A stretch of 64,000 nt of DNA, from contig CAWAMI010000007.1 in NCBI GenBank assembly GCA_963783105.1, forward strand, positions 434,001 to 498,000, in the 5' to 3' direction. Under the pieces are notes generated by a model. It did no database searches. It worked only from the letters and a program-made list of their open reading frames with translations, and was not told where the DNA came from. The position numbers and the translations under genes were made by a program. Positions 16,483 through 24,115 of the stretch are shown piece after piece (within the stretch, counting starts at the first letter, position 1; the number at the start of each line of letters is the position of its first letter). Source of the DNA: JAVEDQ01 sp963783105 (GTDB lineage Bacteria > Actinomycetota > Actinomycetes > Frankiales > Frankiaceae).

Positions 16483-19302
16483 TCAGTCGCCGTTCGACTC
16501 GTCCTCGGTCGGCGCGTGCTCGTCGTCCCCCTCGGTCGCCGACCCCTCGTCGACCGCCTGGTCGTCCGCAAGCTGGTAGCGGGCCAGCGCGTCCTTCACC
16601 CGGTCGGCCGGGATGTCGCCCCGCCGGGCCAGCTCCTGCAGGGTGGCGACGACGATGGACGGCGCGTCGATGCGGAAGAACCGGCGCAGCTCGGTCCGGG
16701 TGTCCGAGCGGCCGAACCCGTCCGTGCCCAGCGAGACCCAGTCGGTCGGCACCCACCGGGCGATCATGTCGGGCACGGCGCGCTGGAAGTCGGTCACGGC
16801 GACGACCGGGCCCTGCGTCTCGGCCAGGACCCGCGTCACGTACGGCTCGCGCGGCTCCTCCGGCGAGAGCAGGTTCTCCTTCTCGCACTGCACGGCCTCG
16901 CGGTGCAGCTCGTTCCAGGAGGTCGCGGACCACAGGTCGGCCGCGACGCCCCACTCCTCGGCCAGCATCTCCTGCGCGCGCTGCGCCGCCGGCATGGCCG
17001 ACCCGCTCGCCATCAGCTGCGCGGGCACCGCGTCGTCGCCCGCCGCGTCTTCGCCCGCCGCGTCTTCGGATGTCCCCGTGTCGAGCTGCCCGGCGGACCG
17101 GTAGAGGTAGAGGCCCTGGAGCAGGCCGTCGACGTCGATCCCCTCCGGCTCCGGCGGCTGCGGATACGGGTCGTTGTAGACGGTCAGGTAGTAGAAGACG
17201 TTCTCGTCCCGCTCGCCGTACATCCGGTCCAGGGCGTCGCGGGTGATGTGGCTGATCTCGAACGCGAACGCCGGGTCGTAGGCGACGCAGGCCGGGTTGG
17301 TCAGCGCGAGCAGCGGCGAGTGCCCGTCCTGGTGCTGCAGCCCCTCCCCGTTCAGCGTCGTGCGTCCGGCCGTGGCCCCGAGCAGGAAGCCGCGGCCCAT
17401 CTGGTCGCCCATCGCCCACATCTGGTCGCCGGTGCGCTGGAACCCGAACATCGAGTAGAAGACGTAGATCGGGATCATGTGCTCGCCGTGCGTCGCGTAC
17501 GACGTCCCCGCCGCGATCGCCGAGCCCATCGCGCCCGCCTCGGTGATGCCCTCGTGCAGGATCTGCCCGGTCTTCGACTCCTGGTAGGACAGCAGCATCT
17601 CGCGGTCGACCGCGTCGTAGGTCTGGCCCGAGGGGGAGTAGATCTTCGACGTCGGGAACATCGCGTCCATCCCGAAGGTGCGCGCCTCGTCCGGGATGAT
17701 CGGCACGAACCGGTGGCCCAGGTCCTTGTGCTTCATCAGCTCCTTGAGGAGCCGGACGAACGCCATCGTCGTCGCGACCGACTGCTTGCCCGAGCCCTTG
17801 CGCAGCTGGTCGTAGGACTTGTCCGGCGCGGCCGGCAGCGGCTTGTGCCGGAGCACCCGACGGGGCAGGTAGCCGCCGAGCGCGGCCCGCCGCTCCTTCA
17901 TGTACTGGATCTCCTCGGAGTCCTCGCCCGGGTGGTAGTAGGGCGGCAGGTCGCCCTCGAGATCCTCGTCGCTGATCGGCATGTAGAGCCGGTCCCGGAA
18001 CTCCTTGAGCTCGTCCTTGTTGAGCTTCTTCATCTGGTGCGTCGCGTTGCGCGCCTCGAAGTCGCTGCCCAGCGTCCAGCCCTTCACCGTCTGCGCGATG
18101 ATCACCGTGGGCTGGCCCTCGTGCTCGACGGCGGCCTTGTAGGCCGCGTAGAGCTTGCGGTAGTCGTGACCGCCGCGGGAGAGCTTGCGCAGATCGTCGT
18201 CGCTGTAGTCCTCGACCATCTTCCGCAGCCGGTTGTCGGTGCCGAAGAAGTTCTCGCGGATGTAGGAGCCGCTCTCGACGGCGTAGGTCTGGAACTGACC
18301 GTCGGGCGTCACGTTCATCTGGTTGACCAGCACGCTGTCGTTGTCCTTCGCGAGCAGCGGGTCCCAGTCCCGGCCCCAGACGACCTTGATGACGTTCCAG
18401 CCGGCGCCGCGGAAGTACGACTCCAGCTCCTGGATGATCTTGCCGTTGCCGCGCACCGGGCCGTCGAGACGCTGCAGGTTGCAGTTGATGACGAAGGTGA
18501 GGTTGTCGAGCTCCTCGCGCGCGGCGAGGCCGATCGCGCCGAGGGCCTCGGGCTCGTCCATCTCGCCGTCGCCGAGGAACGCCCAGACGTGGCTGCGGCT
18601 GGTGTCCTTGATCTGCCGGGCGTGCAGGTAGCGGTTGAAGCGCGCCTGGTAGATCGCGTTGATCGCGCCGAGGCCCATGGAGACCGTCGGGAACTCCCAG
18701 AAGTCCGGCATCAGTCGCGGGTGCGGGTAGCTCGGCAGACCGTTCGGGGCGGCGCTGATCTCCTGCCGGAAGCCGTCGAGCTGCGCCTCGGTCAGCCGGC
18801 CCTCGAGGTAGGCGCGGGCGTACATGCCGGGGGAGGAGTGGCCCTGGATGAAGACCTGGTCGCCGCTCTCGCCGTGGTCCTTGCCGCGGAAGAAGTGGTT
18901 GAAGCCGACCTCGTAGAGGCTGGCCGAGCTCGCGTAGGACGCGATGTGCCCGCCGACCTCGAGGCCCTTGCGGTTGGCCCGGGTGACGGCGATGGCCGCG
19001 TTCCAGCGGATGAAGGCGCGGATGCGGCGCTCGACGTGCTCGTCGCCGGGGAACCACGGCTCGTGCTCGGGCGGGATGGTGTTGATGTAGTCGGTGCTGC
19101 GCAGCGCCGGCACGCCGATCTGCTTCTCGCGCGCGCGTTCGAGCAGCTTCAGCATCAGATAGCGGGCGCGGCCCCGGCCCTCGGCGTCGATCACCGCGTC
19201 AAGGGACTCGAGCCACTCCCGCGTCTCGTCCGGATCGATGTCCGGCAGCTGGTTGGGCAGCCCGTCGCTGATCACGGAGTAGCGGGAACGGGGACCGGCC
19301 AT
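16483..19302 (-). CDS. aceE: Pyruvate dehydrogenase E1 component, homodimeric type
   Basis: 939 residues. It decarboxylates pyruvate with thiamine diphosphate and passes the acetyl group to lipoyl E2, feeding the TCA cycle. The thiamine site GDGEMDEPEALGAIGLAARE followed by NCNLQRLDGPVRGNGKIIQE is complete. The substrate-side loops IIPDEARTFGMDAMFPTSKI and EGLQHQDGHSP are also present. The start ATG 19302 has a GAGGAGG site; upstream frame extension is not supported. The tail (EGDDEHAPTEDESNGD) is acidic and slightly longer than usual. DUF3052 and AhpE lie nearby on the other strand, a gene neighbourhood known from mycobacteria. Confidence 0.97.
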   Translation of the reverse strand: MAGPRSRYSVISDGLPNQLPDIDPDETREWLESLDAVIDAEGRGRARYLMLKLLERAREKQIGVPALRSTDYINTIPPEHEPWFPGDEHVERRIRAFIRWNAAIAVTRANRKGLEVGGHIASYASSASLYEVGFNHFFRGKDHGESGDQVFIQGHSSPGMYARAYLEGRLTEAQLDGFRQEISAAPNGLPSYPHPRLMPDFWEFPTVSMGLGAINAIYQARFNRYLHARQIKDTSRSHVWAFLGDGEMDEPEALGAIGLAAREELDNLTFVINCNLQRLDGPVRGNGKIIQELESYFRGAGWNVIKVVWGRDWDPLLAKDNDSVLVNQMNVTPDGQFQTYAVESGSYIRENFFGTDNRLRKMVEDYSDDDLRKLSRGGHDYRKLYAAYKAAVEHEGQPTVIIAQTVKGWTLGSDFEARNATHQMKKLNKDELKEFRDRLYMPISDEDLEGDLPPYYHPGEDSEEIQYMKERRAALGGYLPRRVLRHKPLPAAPDKSYDQLRKGSGKQSVATTMAFVRLLKELMKHKDLGHRFVPIIPDEARTFGMDAMFPTSKIYSPSGQTYDAVDREMLLSYQESKTGQILHEGITEAGAMGSAIAAGTSYATHGEHMIPIYVFYSMFGFQRTGDQMWAMGDQMGRGFLLGATAGRTTLNGEGLQHQDGHSPLLALTNPACVAYDPAFAFEISHITRDALDRMYGERDENVFYYLTVYNDPYPQPPEPEGIDVDGLLQGLYLYRSAGQLDTGTSEDAAGEDAAGDDAVPAQLMASGSAMPAAQRAQEMLAEEWGVAADLWSATSWNELHREAVQCEKENLLSPEEPREPYVTRVLAETQGPVVAVTDFQRAVPDMIARWVPTDWVSLGTDGFGRSDTRTELRRFFRIDAPSIVVATLQELARRGDIPADRVKDALARYQLADDQAVDEGSATEGDDEHAPTEDESNGD

Positions 19303-19511
19303 GGACCCTCCTCGATGCGAGATGCGTGCCCCTGCGTGGTGCCGGTGCAGGATCTGCCGACGGGGACGTGCCCTGCACCACACCTACCGACGCCATCGTG
19401 TCACTCCGAATCCGCGGGTAGGCCTGCGCGGTCGGTGGAATTGACGGCGAGAGGCGAAAAGGTGCCGGCGGCCAGTCGGACACGGCCGACCGCGCCGCGA
19501 GGGGAGCGTTC

Positions 19512-19916
19512 GTGGACACCACCACCATCTCGGTACGGACCGGATCGTCGGACACGGTCCGCGATCTCACCTCGGAGGCCGAGTCGTTCGTCGCCGACAA
19601 GGGCGACGGCCTGCTGTCGGTGTTCGTCCCGCACGCGACGGCCGGGGTCGCCGTCCTCGAACTCGGCGCCGGCAGCGACGACGACCTGCTCGCCGCGCTC
19701 GGCGAGCTGCTGCCGGCCGACAACCGCTGGCGTCACGCGCACGGCTCGAAGGGTCACGGCCGCTCGCACGTGATGCCGGCGATCGTGCCGCCGTCGCTGA
19801 CAGTCCCGGTCTCGGACGGCCGTCTGCTGCTCGGCACCTGGCAGTCGATCGCGCTGGTGGACCTCAACGTCGACAACGCCGACCGGACCGTGCGATTCAG
19901 CTTCCTGCCGGGCTGA
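19512..19916 (+). CDS. YjbQ-family (UPF0047) protein
   Basis: 134 residues, the full family length. Diagnostic segments are VFVPHATAGVAVLELGAGSD, the histidine-rich HAHGSKGHGRSHVMPAIV and LLLGTWQSIALVDLNVDNAD. Some members have weak thiamine-phosphate synthase activity; the physiological role is uncertain. The start is GTG 19512 with a GGGGAG site. It is divergent from aceE, with a 209-base shared promoter region. Confidence 0.88.
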   Translation: MDTTTISVRTGSSDTVRDLTSEAESFVADKGDGLLSVFVPHATAGVAVLELGAGSDDDLLAALGELLPADNRWRHAHGSKGHGRSHVMPAIVPPSLTVPVSDGRLLLGTWQSIALVDLNVDNADRTVRFSFLPG

Positions 19917-20054
19917 GCGGTGCCTGTAACGCGGCGAAAGGACGAAATTCGCCGCAAGGCACTTGCAGTTCGGCAGGTCGTCAGGTGGACTACCCCGCAA
20001 CGGCGATCAACCCGGTCGTCGTTCCCACAGGGGCAGAACCCGACGAGGGGGAGC

Positions 20055-20507
20055 GTGAGTCCGACCGCGGCCAACGCGTCGGAGGGGCAGCAGGCGTCGA
20101 GCCGAGCTGCCAAGCTGGGCATCAAGCCCGGCAACCTCGTTCAATCGCTCAACGAGGACGACGACATCGCGACGGAGCTTCTCGACGAGATCGTGTCCAT
20201 CACGGGCAACGACCTCGTCCCGGAGGACTCCGACGACGTGGTGGACGTCGTCCTGCTGTGGTTCCGGGACGACGACGGCGACCTGGTCGACGCGCTCGTC
20301 GACGCCCGCCGGCAGCTCTCCGACGACGGCATGCTCTGGCTCCTCACGCCGAAGGCCGGCCGTGACGGGCACGTCGAACCCAGCGACATCCTCGAAGCCG
20401 TCCCCACCGCCGGGCTGGTGCAGACCAGCACCGTGACCGCGGGGCAGGAGTGGACGGCCATGCGCCTCGCCGCGCCCAAGGGCGGCGCCGGGCGGCGGCA
20501 GCGCTAG
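20055..20507 (+). CDS. DUF3052 family protein
   Basis: 150 residues. It has the family core AAKLGIKPGNLVQSLNEDDD, then DDVVDVVLLWFRDDDGDLVD and MLWLLTPKAGRDGHVEPSDI, ending in TAGQEWTAMRLAAPKG. It is widespread in actinobacteria beside aceE and ahpE (the Rv2239c position in Mycobacterium tuberculosis) but has no assigned function. GTG 20055 is chosen because a GAGGGGGAG site precedes it and similarity begins shortly after. The frame is open back to 19920 but the extra 45 residues are arginine-rich and not family-like. A hairpin follows at 20549. Confidence 0.88.
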   Translation: MSPTAANASEGQQASSRAAKLGIKPGNLVQSLNEDDDIATELLDEIVSITGNDLVPEDSDDVVDVVLLWFRDDDGDLVDALVDARRQLSDDGMLWLLTPKAGRDGHVEPSDILEAVPTAGLVQTSTVTAGQEWTAMRLAAPKGGAGRRQR

Positions 20508-20548
20508 CTCGCTCCGCCGGGTCGCGGTTTCGCGCTCTCGAGTCGATC

Positions 20549-20590
20549 AACTGTCCCGGCCAGCTGGCTGCGGGCCGGCCAGGGACAGTT
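20549..20590. terminator. Bidirectional hairpin terminator
   Basis: AACTGTCCC at 20549-20557 pairs with GGGACAGTT at 20582-20590, with further GGCC pairing inside. It lies between the convergent DUF3052 gene and the mycothiol-type enzyme gene and could serve both. Confidence 0.75.
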
Positions 20591-20634
20591 CATCAAGTCG
20601 CGAAGCGGGCCGCGTCCGGCGTCCCCTCCGAACG

Positions 20635-21561
20635 TCAGCTCTTGCGGGAGAACTTCCCGACGACGCCGCCGGCGCTGCCGACGGTCCGGGCCGCCAGCCG
20701 CAGCACCGGTCCGCCCGGGATGCCGGGGGCGGTCTCGACGATGGGCGACAGTCGGAGCAGTCCGCTCATGTGCTGGACCTTGAGCTTGCGCCGGGTCAGC
20801 AGCGACATCGGGTTCTTGCGCCCGGCAGAGGCGTCGAGCAGCGTCGGGAGCTCGGCCGAGACCACCGGCGTCTTGCCGGTGTCGGAGTTGCTGTCGGTCG
20901 GCGTCGTGGTCCAGCCACCCTTGTCGGCCGCAAAGTGCCAGCCCCCGGCCGGCGTCGAGAGCACGGCGCCGCCGGTGATGTTCAGGTGGGCGGCGAGCGC
21001 GCCGGTGACGTCGGCGAGCGACGAGAGCCCGTTCAGCAGCAGCTCCTCGGGTGGCTGGGGCGCGCCGCAGTCGACCAGGTCGAGCGCGTGGACCGCCAGC
21101 TCGTAGATGCTGGCGTGCACGACCGTGAGGAGCGGGATGCAGCCGACGGTGGCCATGACGTTCACCCGGTCGAGCTCCGCGGCCTCGGCGTCGTCGCCCT
21201 CGAGGTAGCTGAGGGCCTCGCTGCGGTTGCGCCGGAGCGCGTCGAACACCTCGTCGCGCGACGCGTCGCGGTGCGCCTTGGTTACCGCCGCGTTGACCTC
21301 GTCCACGTCCGGCGGCTTCTGCGGACCGCGGCCCTGGGCCGACTCGATCAAGCCCGCCATGGCACGGTGGTCGTCCCAGGCGCCGAGATGAACGAGGATC
21401 TCGTGCGCGCGCCAGCCGGGTAGGCGCGACTTCGTCTCGAGATCGGTGGCCTCGGCGGAGGTGAGGAAGGCGTCCCACGCCTCGGTCAGGCGGCGCCGGA
21501 TCTCGGGGCGCCCGAGCTCGATCACGCCCTGGGGGACGGTGGTCGTCGTGTCAGCTGGCAT
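20635..21561 (-). CDS. Maleylpyruvate isomerase-family mycothiol-dependent enzyme
   Basis: 308 residues. The N-terminal half is a DinB-like MDMPI helical bundle with the metal site seen as LPGWRAHEILVHLGAWDDHR and a later VVHASIYELAVHALDLV histidine cluster. The C-terminal part (TGALAAHLNITGGAVLSTPA onward) resembles the companion SCP2-like domain. Family members use mycothiol as cosubstrate or transfer to it. ATG 21561 has a GGAGA site. The longer open frame upstream runs antisense to ahpE and is spurious. The neighbouring peroxiredoxin suggests a thiol or redox setting, but the substrate is unknown. Confidence 0.85.
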   Translation of the reverse strand: MPADTTTTVPQGVIELGRPEIRRRLTEAWDAFLTSAEATDLETKSRLPGWRAHEILVHLGAWDDHRAMAGLIESAQGRGPQKPPDVDEVNAAVTKAHRDASRDEVFDALRRNRSEALSYLEGDDAEAAELDRVNVMATVGCIPLLTVVHASIYELAVHALDLVDCGAPQPPEELLLNGLSSLADVTGALAAHLNITGGAVLSTPAGGWHFAADKGGWTTTPTDSNSDTGKTPVVSAELPTLLDASAGRKNPMSLLTRRKLKVQHMSGLLRLSPIVETAPGIPGGPVLRLAARTVGSAGGVVGKFSRKS

Positions 21562-21648
21562 GCTCGTTCTCCTACCCACGTTTGCCCGGGCATCCGGGCG
21601 AGGGCTGCGATTACTGCAGATCACACGCTTGTCACGAGGAGTTGCCGC

Positions 21649-22122
21649 GTGCCCGATGACGCCGCCGCATTGCCCATTGGGAGCACCGCTCCCGACTTCA
21701 CGCTCAAGGACCAGAACAACGGCGAGGTGACCCTCGCGGAGTTCCGCGGCGCGAAGAACGTCGTCCTGCTCTTCTACCCCGCGACGTTCACCGGCGTCTG
21801 CCAGGGCGAGCTGCGGGCCATCCAGGACAACCTGGACACGTTCCAGAACGAGGACGTCCAGGTGCTGACCGTCTCGGTGGACTCGTCGTTCGCGAACAAG
21901 GTCTGGGCCGATCAGGAGGGCTTCACCTTCCCGATCCTGTCCGACTTCTGGCCGCACGGCGCCGTCGCCCAGGCCTACGGCGTCTTCAACGAGACCGTCG
22001 GCCGCGCCACCCGCGGCACCTTCGTCATCGACAAGGAGGGGACCGTCCGCTGGACGGTGGTCAACGGGCTGCCGGACGCGCGGGACCACGACGAGTACGC
22101 GCGGGTCTTGAAAGAGCTGTAG
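21649..22122 (+). CDS. ahpE: Peroxiredoxin, AhpE type
   Basis: 157 residues of the AhpC/TSA fold. The peroxidatic site is FYPATFTGVCQGELRAIQDN, with the catalytic Cys in the TGVC context typical of actinobacterial AhpE. A resolving Cys is not evident, in line with a 1-Cys enzyme using mycothiol-based reductants. The core GSTAPDFTLKDQNNGEVTL and GTFVIDKEGTVRWTVVNGLP complete the family pattern. GTG 21649 has a GAGGAG site. It is divergent from the mycothiol-type enzyme gene across an 87-base promoter region. Confidence 0.92.
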   Translation: MPDDAAALPIGSTAPDFTLKDQNNGEVTLAEFRGAKNVVLLFYPATFTGVCQGELRAIQDNLDTFQNEDVQVLTVSVDSSFANKVWADQEGFTFPILSDFWPHGAVAQAYGVFNETVGRATRGTFVIDKEGTVRWTVVNGLPDARDHDEYARVLKEL

Positions 22123-22192
22123 AGCCTCGAGGAACTGTAGGCCGGACCGTGTCCCGCTTGCGCCGCTCCGCGCTCGCACCCACCCTGGACGC

Positions 22193-22516
22193 GTGCCCTG
22201 CGTCGCCTGCGGAGTCCGGCAGACCGACCCCACGCGGGGGCCGAGCGCGTGGAAGCGCCTCGTCCGGCAGGGCGAGCAGGTGCTCGTCTGCCCCGACTGC
22301 GCTCAGCGGCCGGGCTGGGATGCGGAGGCCGACCGCTGCCCGAGCTGCGGCTCGCGGGCGCTGTCGAAGTCGCTCGGGATGATCCGGTGCAAGGGCTGCG
22401 GGACGACGACGCCGGCCGACTCGCGCGGCCCCGCGCCCGGCGGGAAGGCGGCAACGGACACGCTCGCCGACGACGTCGGACGAGCGCTCGATCGGATCTT
22501 CGGTCGCGAGTCCTAG
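22193..22516 (+). CDS. Small zinc-ribbon protein with four CxxC motifs
   Basis: 107 residues. Four CxxC pairs (CVAC, CPDC, CPSC, CKGC) fall within the first 70 residues, enough for two zinc ribbons. A short Ala/Gly/Pro linker and the helix TLADDVGRALDRIFGRES follow. The start is GTG 22193. It probably binds zinc and perhaps nucleic acid or a protein partner; I know no family name. Its stop overlaps the convergent Mut7-C gene by four bases. Confidence 0.75.
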   Translation: MPCVACGVRQTDPTRGPSAWKRLVRQGEQVLVCPDCAQRPGWDAEADRCPSCGSRALSKSLGMIRCKGCGTTTPADSRGPAPGGKAATDTLADDVGRALDRIFGRES

Positions 22517-23244
22517 GCCTCGCCGTCGCCGACGACGGCCTGTGCCCGCGCCACCATCTCGTCGAGTCGCCGGCCGTGCGCCCCGTGCCAGTAGACACGG
22601 CCGCAGTCCCGGCAGCGCGCATACGTGTCGTAGGTCCGGCGGGTGCCGGGCTCGAGCAGATCGGCGACCGCGGCCTTGTCCACGGGCTGCAGCCGGCCGT
22701 TGCAGGCGGGGCATCGGGTCCAGGGCGCCAGCGGCGGACGGAACCGGTCGAGGACGTCACGCAGCTGATCGTCGGCCAGGTCGCCACGCACGTAACCGGC
22801 ACGCGCGACGGCCCGCCGGCGGAGGAGCCCGCGGTCCTGCGTGAGCAGTACCCGCGCTTCGTCGCCGGCCTGCTCGACGAGCGCGTCGTCGCTCGCGTCG
22901 TTCGAGTAGGCGACGTCGAGGCCGAGCAGCCGTAGCCGCCTCGCGAGCTTGCCGAGGTGGACGTCGAGCAGGAAGCGTTCGGTCCCGGGCTCGAGAAGCT
23001 GCGGTCGCTCGACCGGCTGGACCTCGACCCGTTCTCCGGCCGCCGGCCGGTGCGACGGCGTCACCTGCCGTCCGTCGACGACCAGCCGACCCACCTCGGG
23101 TAGCGGGACGCCGAGCGACTCGACCACGTGCCCGAGCGTGGAGACGCCGTCGGGGACGACGTCAGCCGCGCCGCCCGCGACGCGGGTGGGCAGGAACAGG
23201 GACAGCTCCGGTGCGAAGCTCACGGAGAAGGTCGCGGACGGCAT
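22513..23244 (-). CDS. Mut7-C PIN-type ribonuclease with ubiquitin-like N-terminal domain
   Basis: 243 residues. Residues 1-75 resemble the Mut7-C ubiquitin-like domain (FSVSFAPELSLFLPTRVAGG, then LPEVGRLVVDGRQV). Residues 85-240 are the Mut7-C RNAse domain: FLLDVHLGKLARRLRLLGLD, SNDASDDALVEQAGDEARVL and LTQDRGLLRRR give the acidic PIN-like centre. A zinc site follows (CPACNGRLQPV and CRDCGRVYWHGAHGRR). It is probably an RNA-processing or degrading enzyme. I prefer ATG 23244; a GTG at 23298 is possible. It is convergent with the zinc-ribbon gene. Confidence 0.85.
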   Translation of the reverse strand: MPSATFSVSFAPELSLFLPTRVAGGAADVVPDGVSTLGHVVESLGVPLPEVGRLVVDGRQVTPSHRPAAGERVEVQPVERPQLLEPGTERFLLDVHLGKLARRLRLLGLDVAYSNDASDDALVEQAGDEARVLLTQDRGLLRRRAVARAGYVRGDLADDQLRDVLDRFRPPLAPWTRCPACNGRLQPVDKAAVADLLEPGTRRTYDTYARCRDCGRVYWHGAHGRRLDEMVARAQAVVGDGEA

Positions 23245-23338
23245 CACCGCCTTTGTGCCCGAGCGGCGCCGATCGAGCGCTTGCCATGGCGTCCCCACAC
23301 ATAGGCTCGCCGGGCCGGGCGCGTCAGCAGCGTGCCCC

Positions 23339-23410
23339 GGGCGCGTAGCTCAGTGGGAGAGCACTCGCCTTACAAGCGAGGGGTCGCTGGTTCGAAACCA
23401 GCCGCGCCCA
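23339..23410 (+). tRNA. tRNA-Val (anticodon TAC)
   Basis: A complete cloverleaf can be drawn. The acceptor stem GGGCGCG pairs with CGCGCCC. The D arm is GCTC...GAGC. The anticodon stem is CTCGC/GCGAG with loop CTTACAA, giving anticodon TAC. The T arm is GCTGG-TTCGAAA-CCAGC, with discriminator A. The genome does not encode the full CCA end (ACCG follows). A VapBC toxin pair lies immediately downstream on the other strand. Confidence 0.95.
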
Positions 23411-23431
23411 CCGATCGCAAGGAGCTGACCG

Positions 23432-23827
23432 CTAAGCGGCCGGCACGATGTCGACGTCGTAGGTGCCGAGTCGCTGGTCGGCCGTGACCAACCGGAGCCC
23501 CAGCGCTTGTGCCTGCGCCACCAGAAGCCGGTCGAACGGATCGCGATGGTGCGGCGGAAGTTCGGACACGCGCAGGACGTGATCGATTTCCACGGCGAGC
23601 GGGAGGACGCCGGAGCGGCGCAGCCTGTCGGGCACGAAGTCACGCGGTACTTGCGGCAGCTGGAGCTTGCCCAGGCTGTGTTTGATCGCGATCTCCCAAC
23701 CGCTGGCGGCGGAGAGAAGCAGGGTGTTCTCGGGGGCGGCGAGTAACCCATGCGCCTCGGGCGAGAGCCGAGCCGGCTCACTGAGCATCCACAGCCACAC
23801 GTGTGTGTCCAGGAGGAGGCGGCTCAC
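23432..23827 (-). CDS. vapC: PIN-domain toxin of a VapBC-type system
   Basis: 131 residues with the four acidic PIN residues: LLLDTHVWLWML, AASGWEIAIKHSLGKL, HHRDPFDRLLVAQA and LVTADQRLGTYDVDIV. Such toxins are Mg-dependent ribonucleases, often cutting tRNA or rRNA. The gene starts at GTG 23827, overlapping the TGA of the antitoxin gene, so the two are coupled. The pair sits 21 bases after tRNA-Val, a common landing place for mobile modules. Target RNA is unknown. Confidence 0.92.
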   Translation of the reverse strand: MSRLLLDTHVWLWMLSEPARLSPEAHGLLAAPENTLLLSAASGWEIAIKHSLGKLQLPQVPRDFVPDRLRRSGVLPLAVEIDHVLRVSELPPHHRDPFDRLLVAQAQALGLRLVTADQRLGTYDVDIVPAA

Positions 23828-24066
23828 GAGTAGAAGCTGTCTTCGATCTCCGGCGGCAGCGGGGCATCGAAGTCGTCGGCGATGATCACGCGCCCGGCGT
23901 CCATCCCCATCTGCCGCTCGTGCTGAGTGGTGAAGGGCACGAGCTTCGCCACGGGATGGCCACCCCGGAGGATCTCCACCTCCTGACCTCCAGCTACAGC
24001 CCGCAACAGTTCGGAAAGCCGGGTCTTGGCTTCGTGCACACCGACGCGCACTGCTGGCTTAGTCAC
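23824..24066 (-). CDS. Phd/YefM-type antitoxin
   Basis: 80 residues. The N-terminal DNA-binding and dimerisation part VGVHEAKTRLSELLRAVAGG, then EVEILRGGHPVAKLVPF, is the Phd/YefM fold. The C-terminal tail (ADDFDAPLPPEIEDSFYS) is acidic and would wrap around the toxin. GTG 24066 is preceded by TAAGCT with a 6-base gap, so the message is probably leaderless. CTAAG repeats around the start (CACTAAGCTAAGTCCGTGAC) may be its own operator. It pairs with the VapC toxin downstream. Confidence 0.9.
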   Translation of the reverse strand: MTKPAVRVGVHEAKTRLSELLRAVAGGQEVEILRGGHPVAKLVPFTTQHERQMGMDAGRVIIADDFDAPLPPEIEDSFYS

Positions 24067-24072
24067 GGACTT

Positions 24073-24078
24073 AGCTTA
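24073..24078 (-). promoter_or_regulatory. Probable leaderless -10 box TAAGCT of the toxin-antitoxin operon
   Basis: TAAGCT on the minus strand fits TANNNT and ends 6 bases before GTG 24066. No ribosome site is present, so transcription probably starts at or near the start codon. Repeated CTAAG words overlap the box and could bind the antitoxin. Confidence 0.5.
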
Positions 24079-24115
24079 GTGCCTCACGCCAGCGGGTGTC
24101 CGCCGGAGGCGCCCC

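Noticed and set aside
16444..19773. 1109-residue open frame opposite aceE
   Set aside because: It is the complement of a strongly conserved gene and has arginine/valine-biased composition typical of antisense frames in high-GC DNA.
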